Positions 19,753 to 27,549 of a stretch of DNA of 64,000 nucleotides are shown here, piece after piece. This stretch comes from JAOPZW01 sp963789015 (lineage in GTDB: Bacteria; Actinomycetota; Thermoleophilia; Solirubrobacterales; Solirubrobacteraceae), in NCBI GenBank assembly GCA_963789015.1, contig CAWBIU010000001.1, forward strand, positions 1,550,001-1,614,000. The letters run 5' to 3'. Position 1 is the first letter of the stretch. Each line of letters starts with the position of its first letter. The notes beneath the pieces are model-generated. The model searched no databases, was not told the origin of the DNA, and was given only the letters and a program-made list of their open reading frames with translations. Position numbers and translations under genes: made by a program.

Positions 19753-21306
19753 CTATCCGGCCGAGCGCGACGACGTCGCCGGCTCCGGCGCCGGATCGGA
19801 GGCCGCCCGCTGGGCCTGCGGCGAGCGCGTGCGCAGCGGACGCTCCTCGAGCGCGATGGCGAGCAGCACGGCGAGCACGCCGAGCGGCACGGCGGCGACG
19901 AAGACCACGTGCAGCGCGTCGGCGAGCGCCGCCTGCGTGCTCGCGGCGAGATCGGAGGGGACGCTGCCCGTGTTGAGCAGCCGGTCCTTGTCGACCCGCG
20001 ACGCGTCGGCGCCCAGCTGCGCCGTCAGCTCGGCGGCCAGCCGGTTGGCCAGCAGCGCGCCGAGGGCGGCGACGGCCACGCTGCCGCCCATCGAGCGGAA
20101 GAACTGCACGGACGCGGTTGCGATGCCCAGGTTCGCGGGCTCGACGGCGTTCTGGGTGGCGATGACGTAGGGCTGGAAGGTCATGCCCATGCCGAGGCCG
20201 AGGACGACGAGCGTCGCGGCCAGCGCGAGCGACGACGTGCCCTCGTCCAGGCGCGTGAGCAGCAGCAGCGCGGTGAGGATGCAGACGCTGCCGATGAGCG
20301 GGAAGACGCGGTAGCGCCCGGTGCGCGTGATCAGGCGCCCGGTCGTCGTCGCCGCGGCGACCCAGCCGAGCGTGAGCGGGATGAGGACGATGCCCGACGC
20401 GGTCGCGGTGTCGCCCTGGACGCCCTGGCTGAACACCGGCACGTAGATCGTCACCGCGAAGAGGATCGCGCCGATGACGAAGCCGCCGACCGTCGACACG
20501 GCGAAGATCCGCTGCGAGAACAGCCCGAGCGGCACCAACGGCTCGGGGACGCGGCGCTCGACGATCACGAACAGCGGCAGCAGCGCCAGCCCGATCAGCC
20601 CGGTGATCAGGACCTGCGGCGACGTCCACGCGTAGGTCGTGCCGCCCCACGTCAGCGCGAGCAGCAGCCCGCTGATGGCCACGCTGAGCAGGAGCGCGCC
20701 CGCGACGTCGATGCGGTGCTCGCGCCCCCGCGCGCGCGGCATCGTCTTGAGCACGACGGCGAGCGCCAGCCCGCCGAGCGGCAGGTTGATCAGGAAGATC
20801 CAGCGCCACGAGGCCGAGTCGGTCAGCGTCCCGCCGAGCAGCGGCCCCGCCACCGCGGCGAGCCCCCACATGGCCCCGACGAGGCCCTGGTACTTGCCGC
20901 GCTCGCGCGGGGAGAAGAGGTCGGCGATCGCCGTCTGCGCGAGCGGCAGCAGGCCGCCGGCGCCGATCCCCTGCAGCGCGCGGCAGGCGACGAGCTGGCC
21001 CATCGTCTGCGCTGCGCCGCACAGCAGCGAGCCGACGAGGAAGATCGTGATCGCCACGACGAACAGCCGCCGGCGCCCGTAGAGGTCCGACAGCTTCCCG
21101 TACAGCGGCACGGTGACCGTCGAGGCGAGCAGGTAGGCGGTGACCACCCACGACAGCTGCTGGAAGCCCTGCAGGTCGGTGGCGATCTGGGGCAGCGCCG
21201 TGGCCACGACCGTCTGGTCCAGTGCGGCCAGCAGCGTTGCGAGCATGATCGCGCTGAACGCCGCGATGAGCTGACGCCGCGACAGCGGCTGATCCGACAC
21301 GGGCAC
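19753..21306 (-). CDS. MFS multidrug exporter, DHA2 (EmrB/QacA) family
   Basis: About 517 residues with 14 predicted helices. The first helix has the classic LDQTVVATALPQIATDL motif D1. Motif A is seen as GKLSDLYGRRR and motif C in the fifth helix (GAMWGLAAVAGPLLGG). Exports amphipathic drugs or toxic metabolites using the proton gradient (family knowledge). The start was placed at GTG 21306; GTG 21300 is equally possible. No regulator lies next to it. Confidence 0.85.
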   Translation of the reverse strand: MPVSDQPLSRRQLIAAFSAIMLATLLAALDQTVVATALPQIATDLQGFQQLSWVVTAYLLASTVTVPLYGKLSDLYGRRRLFVVAITIFLVGSLLCGAAQTMGQLVACRALQGIGAGGLLPLAQTAIADLFSPRERGKYQGLVGAMWGLAAVAGPLLGGTLTDSASWRWIFLINLPLGGLALAVVLKTMPRARGREHRIDVAGALLLSVAISGLLLALTWGGTTYAWTSPQVLITGLIGLALLPLFVIVERRVPEPLVPLGLFSQRIFAVSTVGGFVIGAILFAVTIYVPVFSQGVQGDTATASGIVLIPLTLGWVAAATTTGRLITRTGRYRVFPLIGSVCILTALLLLTRLDEGTSSLALAATLVVLGLGMGMTFQPYVIATQNAVEPANLGIATASVQFFRSMGGSVAVAALGALLANRLAAELTAQLGADASRVDKDRLLNTGSVPSDLAASTQAALADALHVVFVAAVPLGVLAVLLAIALEERPLRTRSPQAQRAASDPAPEPATSSRSAG

Positions 21307-21362
21307 GACCCACCACCCTAGAGCGACGGCCGTCGCGCCCTGGCCCGCGGGCCAGGGTAGGG

Positions 21363-21609
21363 TCAGGCGCCCTCGGGGATGGCGATGACGATGTGGCGCC
21401 GGGCGACGGCGATGAACTCGTGCTTCGTGCCCGGGCCGCTGTGGCCGATGAGCTCGACGACCGCGTCGGTGAGCGAGACGAAGTCGCGCTCGCTGGCGTT
21501 GAGGAAGTCCGACAGGCGGCTGCGGTAGCCGTCCGCCGGCAACGTCAGGCAGCCCCGAGATGCGGTGGCGGTCGGTCTCGATGAGGACGCGTTCGTAACG
21601 GTGCTGCAC
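21363..21609 (-). pseudogene. DUF6812-like small protein with a frameshift in a C/G run
   Basis: Reading from GTG 21609 gives QHRYERVLIETDRHRISG. One frame over, the sequence continues through GYRSRLSDFLNASERDF, the SLTDAVVEL strand and a HEFIAVARRHIVIAI end, stopping at 21363. The break sits at four C (21553-21556); three would restore one frame of about 81 residues. This looks like the small DUF6812 family found in actinomycetes, function unknown. The frameshift is probably a homopolymer error. Confidence 0.6.
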
Positions 21610-21660
21610 GGTTCAGGTGTCGGCAGTCGCGGCGCCCGGCATGAGCGGGCGGGGCGAGGC

Positions 21661-22044
21661 TCAGACGTTCGTCGTCAGCAGCGCGCGATCGTGGTTGTAG
21701 CTCAGCAGGCGTTGGGCCTCCTCGAGCGGCACCCAGCGAAGCTCGTCGACCTCGTCGTTGGGCTCGAAGGAGCCCTCGTCGACGACGTCCATCCGGTACC
21801 AGCGCACGCGCTTGTCGCGGCCCTTGGAGTCCTTGTAGTACGCCGAGTCCAGTTCGCCGGTGATCCGCGCGCGCATGCCGGTCTCCTCCTCGACCTCGCG
21901 CACCGCGGCCTCCTCCCACGACTCGCCCTCGTCGAGCTTGCCCTTGGGCAGGGACCAGTCGTCGTGCCGCGGGCGGTGGACGACCGCCACCTTGCCGTCG
22001 CGGACGATCACGCCGCCCGCCGCGCGCACCTGCTCGTCGGCCAT
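21661..22044 (-). CDS. NUDIX hydrolase
   Basis: 127 residues with a complete Nudix box: GKLDEGESWEEAAVREVEEE followed by TG. These residues bind Mg and cleave a nucleoside-diphosphate-linked compound. The N-terminal part (RAAGGVIVRDGKVAVVHRPR) is typical of MutT/Ap4A-hydrolase relatives. Substrate not predictable. The start was chosen at the ATG 21 bases downstream of a -10-like element rather than the longer frame. Divergent from the VOC gene with only 25 bases between starts. Confidence 0.88.
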   Translation of the reverse strand: MADEQVRAAGGVIVRDGKVAVVHRPRHDDWSLPKGKLDEGESWEEAAVREVEEETGMRARITGELDSAYYKDSKGRDKRVRWYRMDVVDEGSFEPNDEVDELRWVPLEEAQRLLSYNHDRALLTTNV

Positions 22045-22069
22045 GACGGCACGGTATAGGCTCGCCGGC

Positions 22070-22462
22070 ATGGGCCGAGTCGTGCACTTCGAGATCCACG
22101 CGCAGGACCCCGACCGAGCGGAGGCGTTCTACACCGGCGTGTTCGGCTGGACGGCGGAGAGCTTCGGCGGCCCCGTCGACTACCGGCTGCTGACGACCGG
22201 GCCGGAGGGCGACATGGGCATCAACGGCGCGATCCTCAAGCCGCCGCACGACATGACGCCGAGCCCCGGGCAGGCGGTGAACGCGTTCGTGTGCACGATC
22301 GCGGTCGACTCGATCGAAGACACCGAGCGCGCGGTCGCCGACGCGGGCGGCGCGCTGGCGGTCGAGCGCCAGGAGATCCCCGGCGTCGGGCTCCTGAGCT
22401 ACTTCACCGACCCCGAGGGCAACATCTTCGGGGCGCTGCAGCCGGCGCCGCAGTCGGGCTGA
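22070..22462 (+). CDS. VOC-family (glyoxalase-like) protein
   Basis: 130 residues forming two beta-alpha-beta-beta-beta modules of the vicinal oxygen chelate fold. VVHFEIHAQDPDRAEAFY begins the first module; FTDPEGNIFGALQP ends the second, with the usual Glu/Asn metal-site neighbourhood. It resembles lactoylglutathione-lyase-like or bleomycin-resistance-like proteins, but the reaction is unknown. TATAGG lies nine bases before the ATG, so little or no leader. Followed by a perfect terminator hairpin. Confidence 0.8.
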   Translation: MGRVVHFEIHAQDPDRAEAFYTGVFGWTAESFGGPVDYRLLTTGPEGDMGINGAILKPPHDMTPSPGQAVNAFVCTIAVDSIEDTERAVADAGGALAVERQEIPGVGLLSYFTDPEGNIFGALQPAPQSG

Positions 22463-22475
22463 GGCGGTCCCGGAC

Positions 22476-22497
22476 GCCGGTCGGAGCCCCGACCGGC
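22476..22497. terminator. Perfect bidirectional hairpin
   Basis: GCCGGTCGG (22476-22484) and CCGACCGGC (22489-22497) make a nine-base perfect stem with a four-base loop, 14 bases after the VOC stop. It also stands at the downstream end of the minus-strand riboswitch transcript, so it can stop RNA from both sides. Confidence 0.6.
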
Positions 22498-22560
22498 AGA
22501 TCCCCCCAGACCGCCGGCCGGGACGCCGAAGCACCCCCCTGGCGCTGAAGCGGCGAATCC

Positions 22561-22645
22561 GGAAAGTCGGTAGCCGAGCCGTCTGCGGGAGACCTCTTGC
22601 TTTGCGTCCCCGCCTCGCGACGGGTTTGCCCTGAAGGCGACTTCG
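22561..22645 (-). promoter_or_regulatory. Cyclic di-GMP-I (GEMM-I) riboswitch aptamer
   Basis: Read on the minus strand, the conserved core is almost complete. AGGGCAAACC is followed by a CCCGTC stem closed by a GCGA (GNRA) loop and GGCGGG. Then come GGACGCAAAGC, a second hairpin, and GGCTACCGA at the 3' side. The closing stem pairs GAAGTCG (22644-22638) with CGACTTTC (22569-22562). These are the hallmarks of the c-di-GMP-I class. What is odd is that no gene follows in its direction: about 65 bases later comes the 22476-22497 hairpin and then the antisense of the VOC gene. Confidence 0.85.
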
Positions 22646-22654
22646 CTGCACTGG

Positions 22655-22660
22655 ATAGTA
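22655..22660 (-). promoter_or_regulatory. -10-like element for the riboswitch RNA
   Basis: TACTAT on the minus strand, about ten bases before the first aptamer stem, is well placed to start the RNA just ahead of the riboswitch. No convincing -35 is seen. Confidence 0.45.
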
Positions 22661-22740
22661 GGGCACCGGCGCGCGCCACTGGACGGATGGCCGACGCCGG
22701 GCGGTTGCCATCAGCGGCGAGCGGTCCTCGGGGCGTGCGC

Positions 22741-22846
22741 GCTGAACGGCGATGACGATCGAGGCCCGCGACATCGCGTGGACGAAGGCCTCGCGGGCCG
22801 GGTCTCCGACGAGCGAGCCGATCTCGACGGCGGCCCCGAGCGACTC
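22741..22846 (-). pseudogene. Relic of the C-terminus of an MFS exporter
   Basis: The minus-strand frame from 22846 reads ESLGAAVEIGSLVGDPAREA followed by FVHAMSRASIVIA. By eye this resembles the loop before the last helix of 14-helix DHA2 exporters, where a long hydrophobic helix would normally follow. Here it runs into unrelated sequence. There is no start or full domain. Together with the truncated gene beside it, this marks an old deletion joint. Confidence 0.35.
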
Positions 22847-22985
22847 AATACCAGGGCGCGAGGGTGGATGTACTCGTCGAACAGCCCCGCTTGACCAGCG
22901 TCGAGCTGAGCGAGAACGCCGCGACCAGCCCGACCACCGACAGCACGCCAAGGGTCTTCGCGCTGAGCGCGCGCGTGGCGCTCAC
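22845..22985 (-). pseudogene. Truncated EamA/DMT-type transporter start
   Basis: GTG overlaps the nitroreductase stop (GTGA). The frame gives 46 residues with one hydrophobic helix (TLGVLSVVGLVAAFSLSST) and then LVKR, the usual first helix of EamA-type drug/metabolite transporters. It then changes to an unrelated Ser/Thr tail and stops. The other nine helices are absent. It may still be translated as a single-helix peptide by coupling to the gene before it. Confidence 0.45.
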
Positions 22986-23494
22986 CGGCGCTCGACGATC
23001 TCCTCGAGCGGCCGGCGGCCGGCGCGCCCGAGCCACTCCTCGGGCGTTCGCCCGGCGGGGTCGGCGTCGCGCGCCGGGTAGCCGAAGGTGAGAACGATGG
23101 CGAAGCGCTCGTCCTCGCCCAGCCCGAGGATCTCGCTCATCGCCTCGGGGTCGCTGATTCCGTTGGGGCACGCCCCGACGCCCTCGTTCCAGGCCGCGAG
23201 CATCATGTTCTGGGCCGCGCGGCCGGCGTCGAACTGGACCGGGCCCTTGCCGCCGGCGACGACGGCCACGACGAGGGCCGCGCCGCGGACGTTGTCGCCG
23301 TTCCACACCGCATCGGCGGCGCGCTCGCGCGTGGCCGGGTCCTCGAGCACCACGAAGCGCCACGGCTGGCGGTTCTTCGAGCTGCCGCTCACCCGCCCGG
23401 CCTCGAGGATGCGGCGCTCGACGGCGTCGTCGATCGGGCGGTCGGCGTAGCGGCGCACCTCGCGCCGGCTGGCCACGGCGAGGAACGTGTCCAT
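22982..23494 (-). CDS. Nitroreductase-family FMN protein
   Basis: 170 residues, within the range for compact NfnB/FMN reductase members. Features: the FMN-phosphate-binding ASRREVRRYADRPI start, SSKNRQPWRF, and the AAQNMMLAAWNEGVGACPNG helix/loop, all diagnostic. Reduces nitro groups, quinones or similar substrates using NAD(P)H (family knowledge). Start at ATG 23494; the longer frame upstream overlaps the divergent gene and is rejected. Its stop overlaps the truncated EamA gene, so the two were once an operon. Confidence 0.85.
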   Translation of the reverse strand: MDTFLAVASRREVRRYADRPIDDAVERRILEAGRVSGSSKNRQPWRFVVLEDPATRERAADAVWNGDNVRGAALVVAVVAGGKGPVQFDAGRAAQNMMLAAWNEGVGACPNGISDPEAMSEILGLGEDERFAIVLTFGYPARDADPAGRTPEEWLGRAGRRPLEEIVERR

Positions 23495-23528
23495 GACGCG
23501 AGCGTAACCCCGGCGGCGCGGTGGCACC

Positions 23529-23837
23529 ATGTCGGCCGGGATGGCGGTGCTGGTCGACGAGCTGCGCGAGTACCCGCACGTGCGCCTGCGCGTGAAGACG
23601 TGGTGCCACATGGTCAGCGACGAGAGCTTCGACGAGCTGCACGCGTTCGCCGCCGGGCTGGGCATCCCGCGCGAGCGCTTCCAGCGCGATCACTACGACC
23701 TGCATCCGCCGCTGCGCGCCCGCGCCGTGGAGCACGGAGCGCACGAGGTCGGCATCCACGAGCTCGCGGTGCGGATGGTCGGCCCGCGCGGCGACCGCAA
23801 CCGCGAGCGCCGCGCACGGCGCGCCGAGTCGCGCTAG
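23529..23837 (+). CDS. DUF4031 domain protein
   Basis: 102 residues (or 98 from ATG 23541). The body carries WCHMVSDESFDELHAFAAGL, the PRERFQRDHYDL segment and an Arg-rich tail, fitting the DUF4031 family of unknown function. His and Asp residues are conserved, but no reaction is known. Divergent from the nitroreductase with 34 bases between starts; shares CTAG as stop with the convergent MFS gene. Confidence 0.75.
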   Translation: MSAGMAVLVDELREYPHVRLRVKTWCHMVSDESFDELHAFAAGLGIPRERFQRDHYDLHPPLRARAVEHGAHEVGIHELAVRMVGPRGDRNRERRARRAESR

Positions 23838-25054
23838 GCGCTCACGCTGACGGTCCGGTCGCGCCCGGCCGACCAGCCGAAGACGCCCTCGAGAACACCC
23901 ACGCCGATCAGCGTGAGCAGCGGGAGGTCCCAGCCGCCCGTCGTCGCGTGGAGGAGGCCGAGCAGGAGCGGCCCGGCGGCGGCCAGGAGGTAGCCGATCG
24001 ACTGGGCCATGCTCGACAGCCGGGCGGAGGTGTCGTCGTCGCCGGCGCGCACGACCATCATGAGCAGCGAGAGCGACAGGGCCGCGCCCTGGCCGATGCC
24101 GAGCAGCATCACCCAGACGAGCGCGACGCTCGACGGCGCGAGCAGGATCCCGGCGAGCCCGGCGACGGTCAGAAGCGTGGCGCCGAGGGCGGCCAGGCGC
24201 TGGTCGGGCATGCGGTGGGCGATGACCGGCGCGAGGAAGGTCCCGGCGATGCTCACGAGGCTCATCGACGACAGCAGCAGCCCGGCATGGGTCGGGTCGA
24301 TGCCCTGGTCGCGGTGGATGGCCGGCAGCCACGACAGCGAGCCGTAGAAGACGAGCGACTGCAGCCCCATGAACATCGTCACGCTCCACGCGACCGGGTC
24401 GCTTCGCAGGGCGCGGATCGCGTCGCGCCCGCTCGTCACCGGGCGCGGCTGCGCGCGGTGGCGGCGCTCGGGCAGCCAGACGACGAGGGCGATCGCGACC
24501 GGGATCGCCCAGATCCCGAGCGCCACGTGCAGCGACCCGTCGGCCGCGTCGCGCAGCGGCACGGTGAGCCCGGCGGCCGACGCGCCGCCGATGACGAGCG
24601 CGGTCGTGTAGACGGCCGTCATGGGCCCCGCCCGCCCGGGGAAGCGGCGGCGCACGAGGCTCGTCACGAGCACGTTCATGAGCGCGATCGCGCAGCCGAC
24701 GAGCACCGTGCCGAGGAACAGCCACGCGTGCACGGTCGGCCACGCCGCGCGGACGAGCACGCCGACGAGCAGCACGGCGAGCGCGCCGATGAGCACCCGC
24801 TCCTCGCCTGCGCGCGCGCGCAGGCCGGGCGCGGCGAGCGCGGCGAGGCTGAAGCACAGGACCGGCACGGTGGCGAGCACGGACTGGCCGGCCGGCGACA
24901 GCCCGAGGTCGGGCAGCACCGGCGGGATGCCGGCGATCGCCGTGCGCATGTTGAACGCCAGCAGCGCGACGGTGAGCACCGCGAGCACGGGGATGCGCAC
25001 GCGGACGCTCGCCGCCCGCGGCAGGGCGGCGTCGCCTGTCGAGGGTCGGGTCAT
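23834..25054 (-). CDS. MFS transporter, CynX/NimT family
   Basis: 406 residues, 12 predicted helices. The first helix has the FNMRTAIAGIPPVLPDL motif typical of the CynX/NimT group (cyanate, nitroimidazole and related compounds). Mid-loop residues PERRHRAQPRPV separate the two halves. The compound carried is unknown. It lies 64 bases downstream of the RsbW-like gene on the same strand and may be cotranscribed with it. Confidence 0.82.
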   Translation of the reverse strand: MTRPSTGDAALPRAASVRVRIPVLAVLTVALLAFNMRTAIAGIPPVLPDLGLSPAGQSVLATVPVLCFSLAALAAPGLRARAGEERVLIGALAVLLVGVLVRAAWPTVHAWLFLGTVLVGCAIALMNVLVTSLVRRRFPGRAGPMTAVYTTALVIGGASAAGLTVPLRDAADGSLHVALGIWAIPVAIALVVWLPERRHRAQPRPVTSGRDAIRALRSDPVAWSVTMFMGLQSLVFYGSLSWLPAIHRDQGIDPTHAGLLLSSMSLVSIAGTFLAPVIAHRMPDQRLAALGATLLTVAGLAGILLAPSSVALVWVMLLGIGQGAALSLSLLMMVVRAGDDDTSARLSSMAQSIGYLLAAAGPLLLGLLHATTGGWDLPLLTLIGVGVLEGVFGWSAGRDRTVSVSA

Positions 25055-25118
25055 GGGTGGGACGGGCCCCGCATCATGCCCGTCGGAACCGCCGGGCCGC
25101 GGCGCGCTAACCGATCAT

Positions 25119-25547
25119 CTAAAGCGACTGCACGCCGGCGGCGCCGGCGTCGAAGTCGAACTCGAACCAGACGCGGGTGTTGCCGCGCTCGCGCGTCAGG
25201 CCCCAGCGGCGCGTGAGCTGCTCGATCAGGAAGAGCCCGAAGCCGCCGTCCTCGTCGGGCGCCGACGCGCGCGGGCGCGGCGCGAAGCCGTCCCCCTGGT
25301 CGGTGACCTGCACGCACAGGAACTCGTTCTTGGGCGTCACCGCCACGACCATGTCAGCGCCGGGGGCGCCGTGGCGGACGGCGTTCGTGAGCACCTCGCT
25401 CATCACCAGGCGCAGGCTCGCGATGCGCTCCTCGTCGACGAACGGCTCGGCCAGCGCGATCACGCGCTCGCGCGCGTCGGCCACCTGCCGCGCCTCCGCG
25501 GTGAGCGTGAAGCTCTGCTTCTCGGTCGTGGCGACGGGCGGGTTCAC
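25119..25547 (-). CDS. RsbW-like ATP-binding protein (anti-sigma or signalling kinase)
   Basis: 142-residue GHKL ATPase-like domain on its own. The N box is seen as RLVMSEVLTNAVRHG, with the conserved Glu and Asn. The G1 box follows as VTDQGDGFAP, and GGFGLFLIEQLTRRWG completes the lid. Stand-alone domains of this kind are serine kinases or anti-sigma factors of the RsbW/SpoIIAB group. No partner STAS protein or sigma factor lies beside it. GTG start at 25547. Confidence 0.8.
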   Translation of the reverse strand: MNPPVATTEKQSFTLTAEARQVADARERVIALAEPFVDEERIASLRLVMSEVLTNAVRHGAPGADMVVAVTPKNEFLCVQVTDQGDGFAPRPRASAPDEDGGFGLFLIEQLTRRWGLTRERGNTRVWFEFDFDAGAAGVQSL

Positions 25548-25691
25548 GGCCGTCCAGAGAGTACCGACCGCGCCTAGGCAGCTCGACCGGCGGGCTGCGA
25601 TGGCGATCGCCGAGCGGCGCGCCGTCACCTCCGCAGGCCCCGGCGCGTTGAAGGGACGGCACCTCTCGTCCCACCCGACCCCTCTCTCGTC

Positions 25692-26135
25692 ATGAGCCTC
25701 CCTCTCCCACCGCGCCGCGTCGCGGCACTCGCCGCCCTCGCCGCGGCCCTCTTCTCGGCCGCGCTCGCCGGCAGCGCCTCGGCCGCCTCGATCTCCACCC
25801 CCGAGGTCATCCGCCCCGGCGCGAAGATCCCGATCGACTTCCCCGGCTACCGCGAGCCGGCCGACGATCGGCTGCCCGCGGGCTACCGGATCGTCCGCCG
25901 CACGGCCCGCCTCGAGCGCGGCGAGCAGATGATCGCCGTGATGTCCGCGCCGCGGCGCTTCCGGATCGTCACCTTCGGCTCGGCCGAGGGCGGCGAGGTC
26001 GGCTTCGCGGCCACCGATCCCCGCTATCCCGGCGAGCGCACGACGCGCGTCCGCCTGTTCGCCGTCAACCGCCTGCTCGCCCCGGGTGAGACCGGCACGG
26101 GCACGATCTACCTGCTCGCGCGCCGGGCGCCGTGA
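25692..26135 (+). CDS. Small secreted protein of unknown function
   Basis: 147 residues with a Sec signal peptide (basic start, Ala/Leu core, cleavage near SASAA). The mature 110 residues look all-beta, with the segments RFRIVTFGSAEGGEVGFAAT and RVRLFAVNRLL, and there are no cysteines. No family recognised. It stands alone between the divergent RsbW-like gene and panE. Confidence 0.6.
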   Translation: MSLPLPPRRVAALAALAAALFSAALAGSASAASISTPEVIRPGAKIPIDFPGYREPADDRLPAGYRIVRRTARLERGEQMIAVMSAPRRFRIVTFGSAEGGEVGFAATDPRYPGERTTRVRLFAVNRLLAPGETGTGTIYLLARRAP

Positions 26136-26210
26136 CACCACGAGCTCGATCTATGGGTCGAGCCTGAAAATGTATTGGCGCTCGAAGCGCCGGTCGGCTT
26201 GGATGAGCGG

Positions 26211-27239
26211 ATGGCTGACCGTCTCCGTTATGCGATCGTCGGCGCCGGCGCGATCGGCGCATATGTCGGAGCCGCGCTGCACCGCGGCGGAGCGGACGTC
26301 ACGCTCATCGCGCGCAACGCGCACCTGCAGGCGATGCGCCGCAACGGCGTCCAGGTCTTCAGCCCGCGCGGCGACTTCCACGCCCAGGTGCCCGCGACCG
26401 ACGACCTCGACGCGATCGCCGACGCGGACGTCGTCTTCCTCGGCCTGAAGAGCCCGAGCCTGCCCGCCATGGCGCCGCGGCTGGCCGACCGCCTGGCGCC
26501 CGGCGCGGCGGTCATCGCCGCCCAGAACGGGATCCCGTGGTGGTACTTCCAGTCGCACCCCGGTGGCCATCGCCTGTCGCTCGAGAGCGTCGACCCAGGC
26601 GGTGTCGTGTCGGCGGCGATCGCGCCCGAGCAGGTCATCGGCTGCGTCATCTACTGCTCGACGGAGATCGCCGAGCCCGGCGTCATCCGCCACATCGAGG
26701 GCACGCGCTACACGATCGGCGAGCCCGACGGCTCGGTCAGCGAGCGCTGCCTGGCGATCGCCGAGGACTTCGTCGCCGGCGGCCTGAAGTGCCCCGTCGA
26801 GAGCGCCCTGCGCGAGCAGATCTGGCTCAAGCTGCTCGGCAACATCGCGTTCAACCCGGTGAGCGCGCTGACCGGCGCCACGCTCGCCGAGCTCGGCACG
26901 CAGCCCGAGATGCTCGAGCTGCTGCGCGCCGTCATGGAGGAGTCGGCGGCGATCGCCGCCGCGCTCGGGATCGAGCTGCCCGTGTCGATCGAGCACCGGC
27001 TCGAGCGCGGGATCGCCGTCGGCGACCACAAGACGTCGATGCTCCAGGACGTCGAGGCCGGCCGCCCGCTCGAGATCGACTGCCTGACCGCGGCGGTCAT
27101 CGAGCTCGCCGGGCAGCTCGACATCCCCGTGCCGCACACGCGCACGCTGCACGCGTGTGTGAAGCTGCTCGAGTCGCGCGTCTGCGCGCCCGCCGCGGCG
27201 CCCGCGCCGGTCGTCGCAGCGATGCCCGCCGCGGCCTGA
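26211..27239 (+). CDS. panE: 2-dehydropantoate 2-reductase family protein (PanE/ApbA)
   Basis: 342 residues. The N-terminal GAGAIGAYVGAAL motif binds NADPH. The middle has KSPSLPAM and AQNGIPWWYF, where this family has its conserved Asn. The C-terminal helical domain has the active-site Lys in EQIWLKLLGNIAFNPVSALT. This enzyme reduces ketopantoate to pantoate for coenzyme A, but many paralogues act on other 2-keto acids, and no other pan gene is nearby. An Ala/Pro-rich tail of about 20 residues is added. ATG 26211 chosen over an earlier in-frame codon. Confidence 0.75.
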   Translation: MADRLRYAIVGAGAIGAYVGAALHRGGADVTLIARNAHLQAMRRNGVQVFSPRGDFHAQVPATDDLDAIADADVVFLGLKSPSLPAMAPRLADRLAPGAAVIAAQNGIPWWYFQSHPGGHRLSLESVDPGGVVSAAIAPEQVIGCVIYCSTEIAEPGVIRHIEGTRYTIGEPDGSVSERCLAIAEDFVAGGLKCPVESALREQIWLKLLGNIAFNPVSALTGATLAELGTQPEMLELLRAVMEESAAIAAALGIELPVSIEHRLERGIAVGDHKTSMLQDVEAGRPLEIDCLTAAVIELAGQLDIPVPHTRTLHACVKLLESRVCAPAAAPAPVVAAMPAAA

Positions 27240-27248
27240 GCCGGCGGG

Positions 27249-27274
27249 GCCGGCCGGCGTCCGTGCCGGCCGGC
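27249..27274. terminator. Perfect bidirectional terminator hairpin
   Basis: GCCGGCCGGC at 27249-27258 and again at 27265-27274 form a ten-base stem with a six-base loop, ten bases after panE and 24 bases beyond the stop of the minus-strand small gene. It suits both as terminator. Confidence 0.6.
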
Positions 27275-27297
27275 TGAACCCGCGCGTTCCCCCGTCG

Positions 27298-27549
27298 TCA
27301 GGCGGCCGGCGGCCACCCGGCGAAGGCGAGGTTCCAGGCCGCGGTGTCGCCGCCGTCACCGCCGTGGGCCTTGGCCTTGCCGCCGTCGGCGTCGTTGCCC
27401 TTCTGGGTGATCTCGCCGCTGTCGTGGCGCTTGGCCTTGTGGCCGGCGTCGCGCCCGCCGATGAACGCAGCGTGCGTAATCCCTCTGCGATCGGGGTTTC
27501 GCGCGGTCGGGGACCAGCGATTACAGTCGGGGGGTGAACGGCCCGGCAC
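27298..27549 (-). CDS. Small Gly/Asp/Lys/His-rich protein, start unresolved
   Basis: The last 58 or so codons have strong coding bias (third position nearly always G/C). They give a low-complexity peptide rich in Gly, Asp, Lys and His (for example KGNDADGGKAKAHGGDGGDT) ending in AAWNLAFAGWPPAA. The only standard start in frame is GTG 27549, which would overlap the divergent lipoprotein start, and the codons between it and about 27475 look non-coding. The real start may be an unusual codon or lie behind a base error. Family unknown. Confidence 0.45.
   Translation of the reverse strand: MPGRSPPDCNRWSPTARNPDRRGITHAAFIGGRDAGHKAKRHDSGEITQKGNDADGGKAKAHGGDGGDTAAWNLAFAGWPPAA

Noticed and set aside
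19499..20170. Plus-strand ORF of 223 codons
   Set aside because: Runs antisense into the MFS exporter and has no recognisable domain; composition is that of a mirror frame.
22463..22679. Minus-strand ORF across the riboswitch (Ser/Arg-rich, 91 codons)
   Set aside because: It overlaps a structured RNA with a better explanation, has no Shine-Dalgarno and shows no codon bias.
27249..27274. GCCGGCCGGC repeat as an attachment site or origin element
   Set aside because: It is a simple perfect stem between two converging genes and is fully explained as a terminator.
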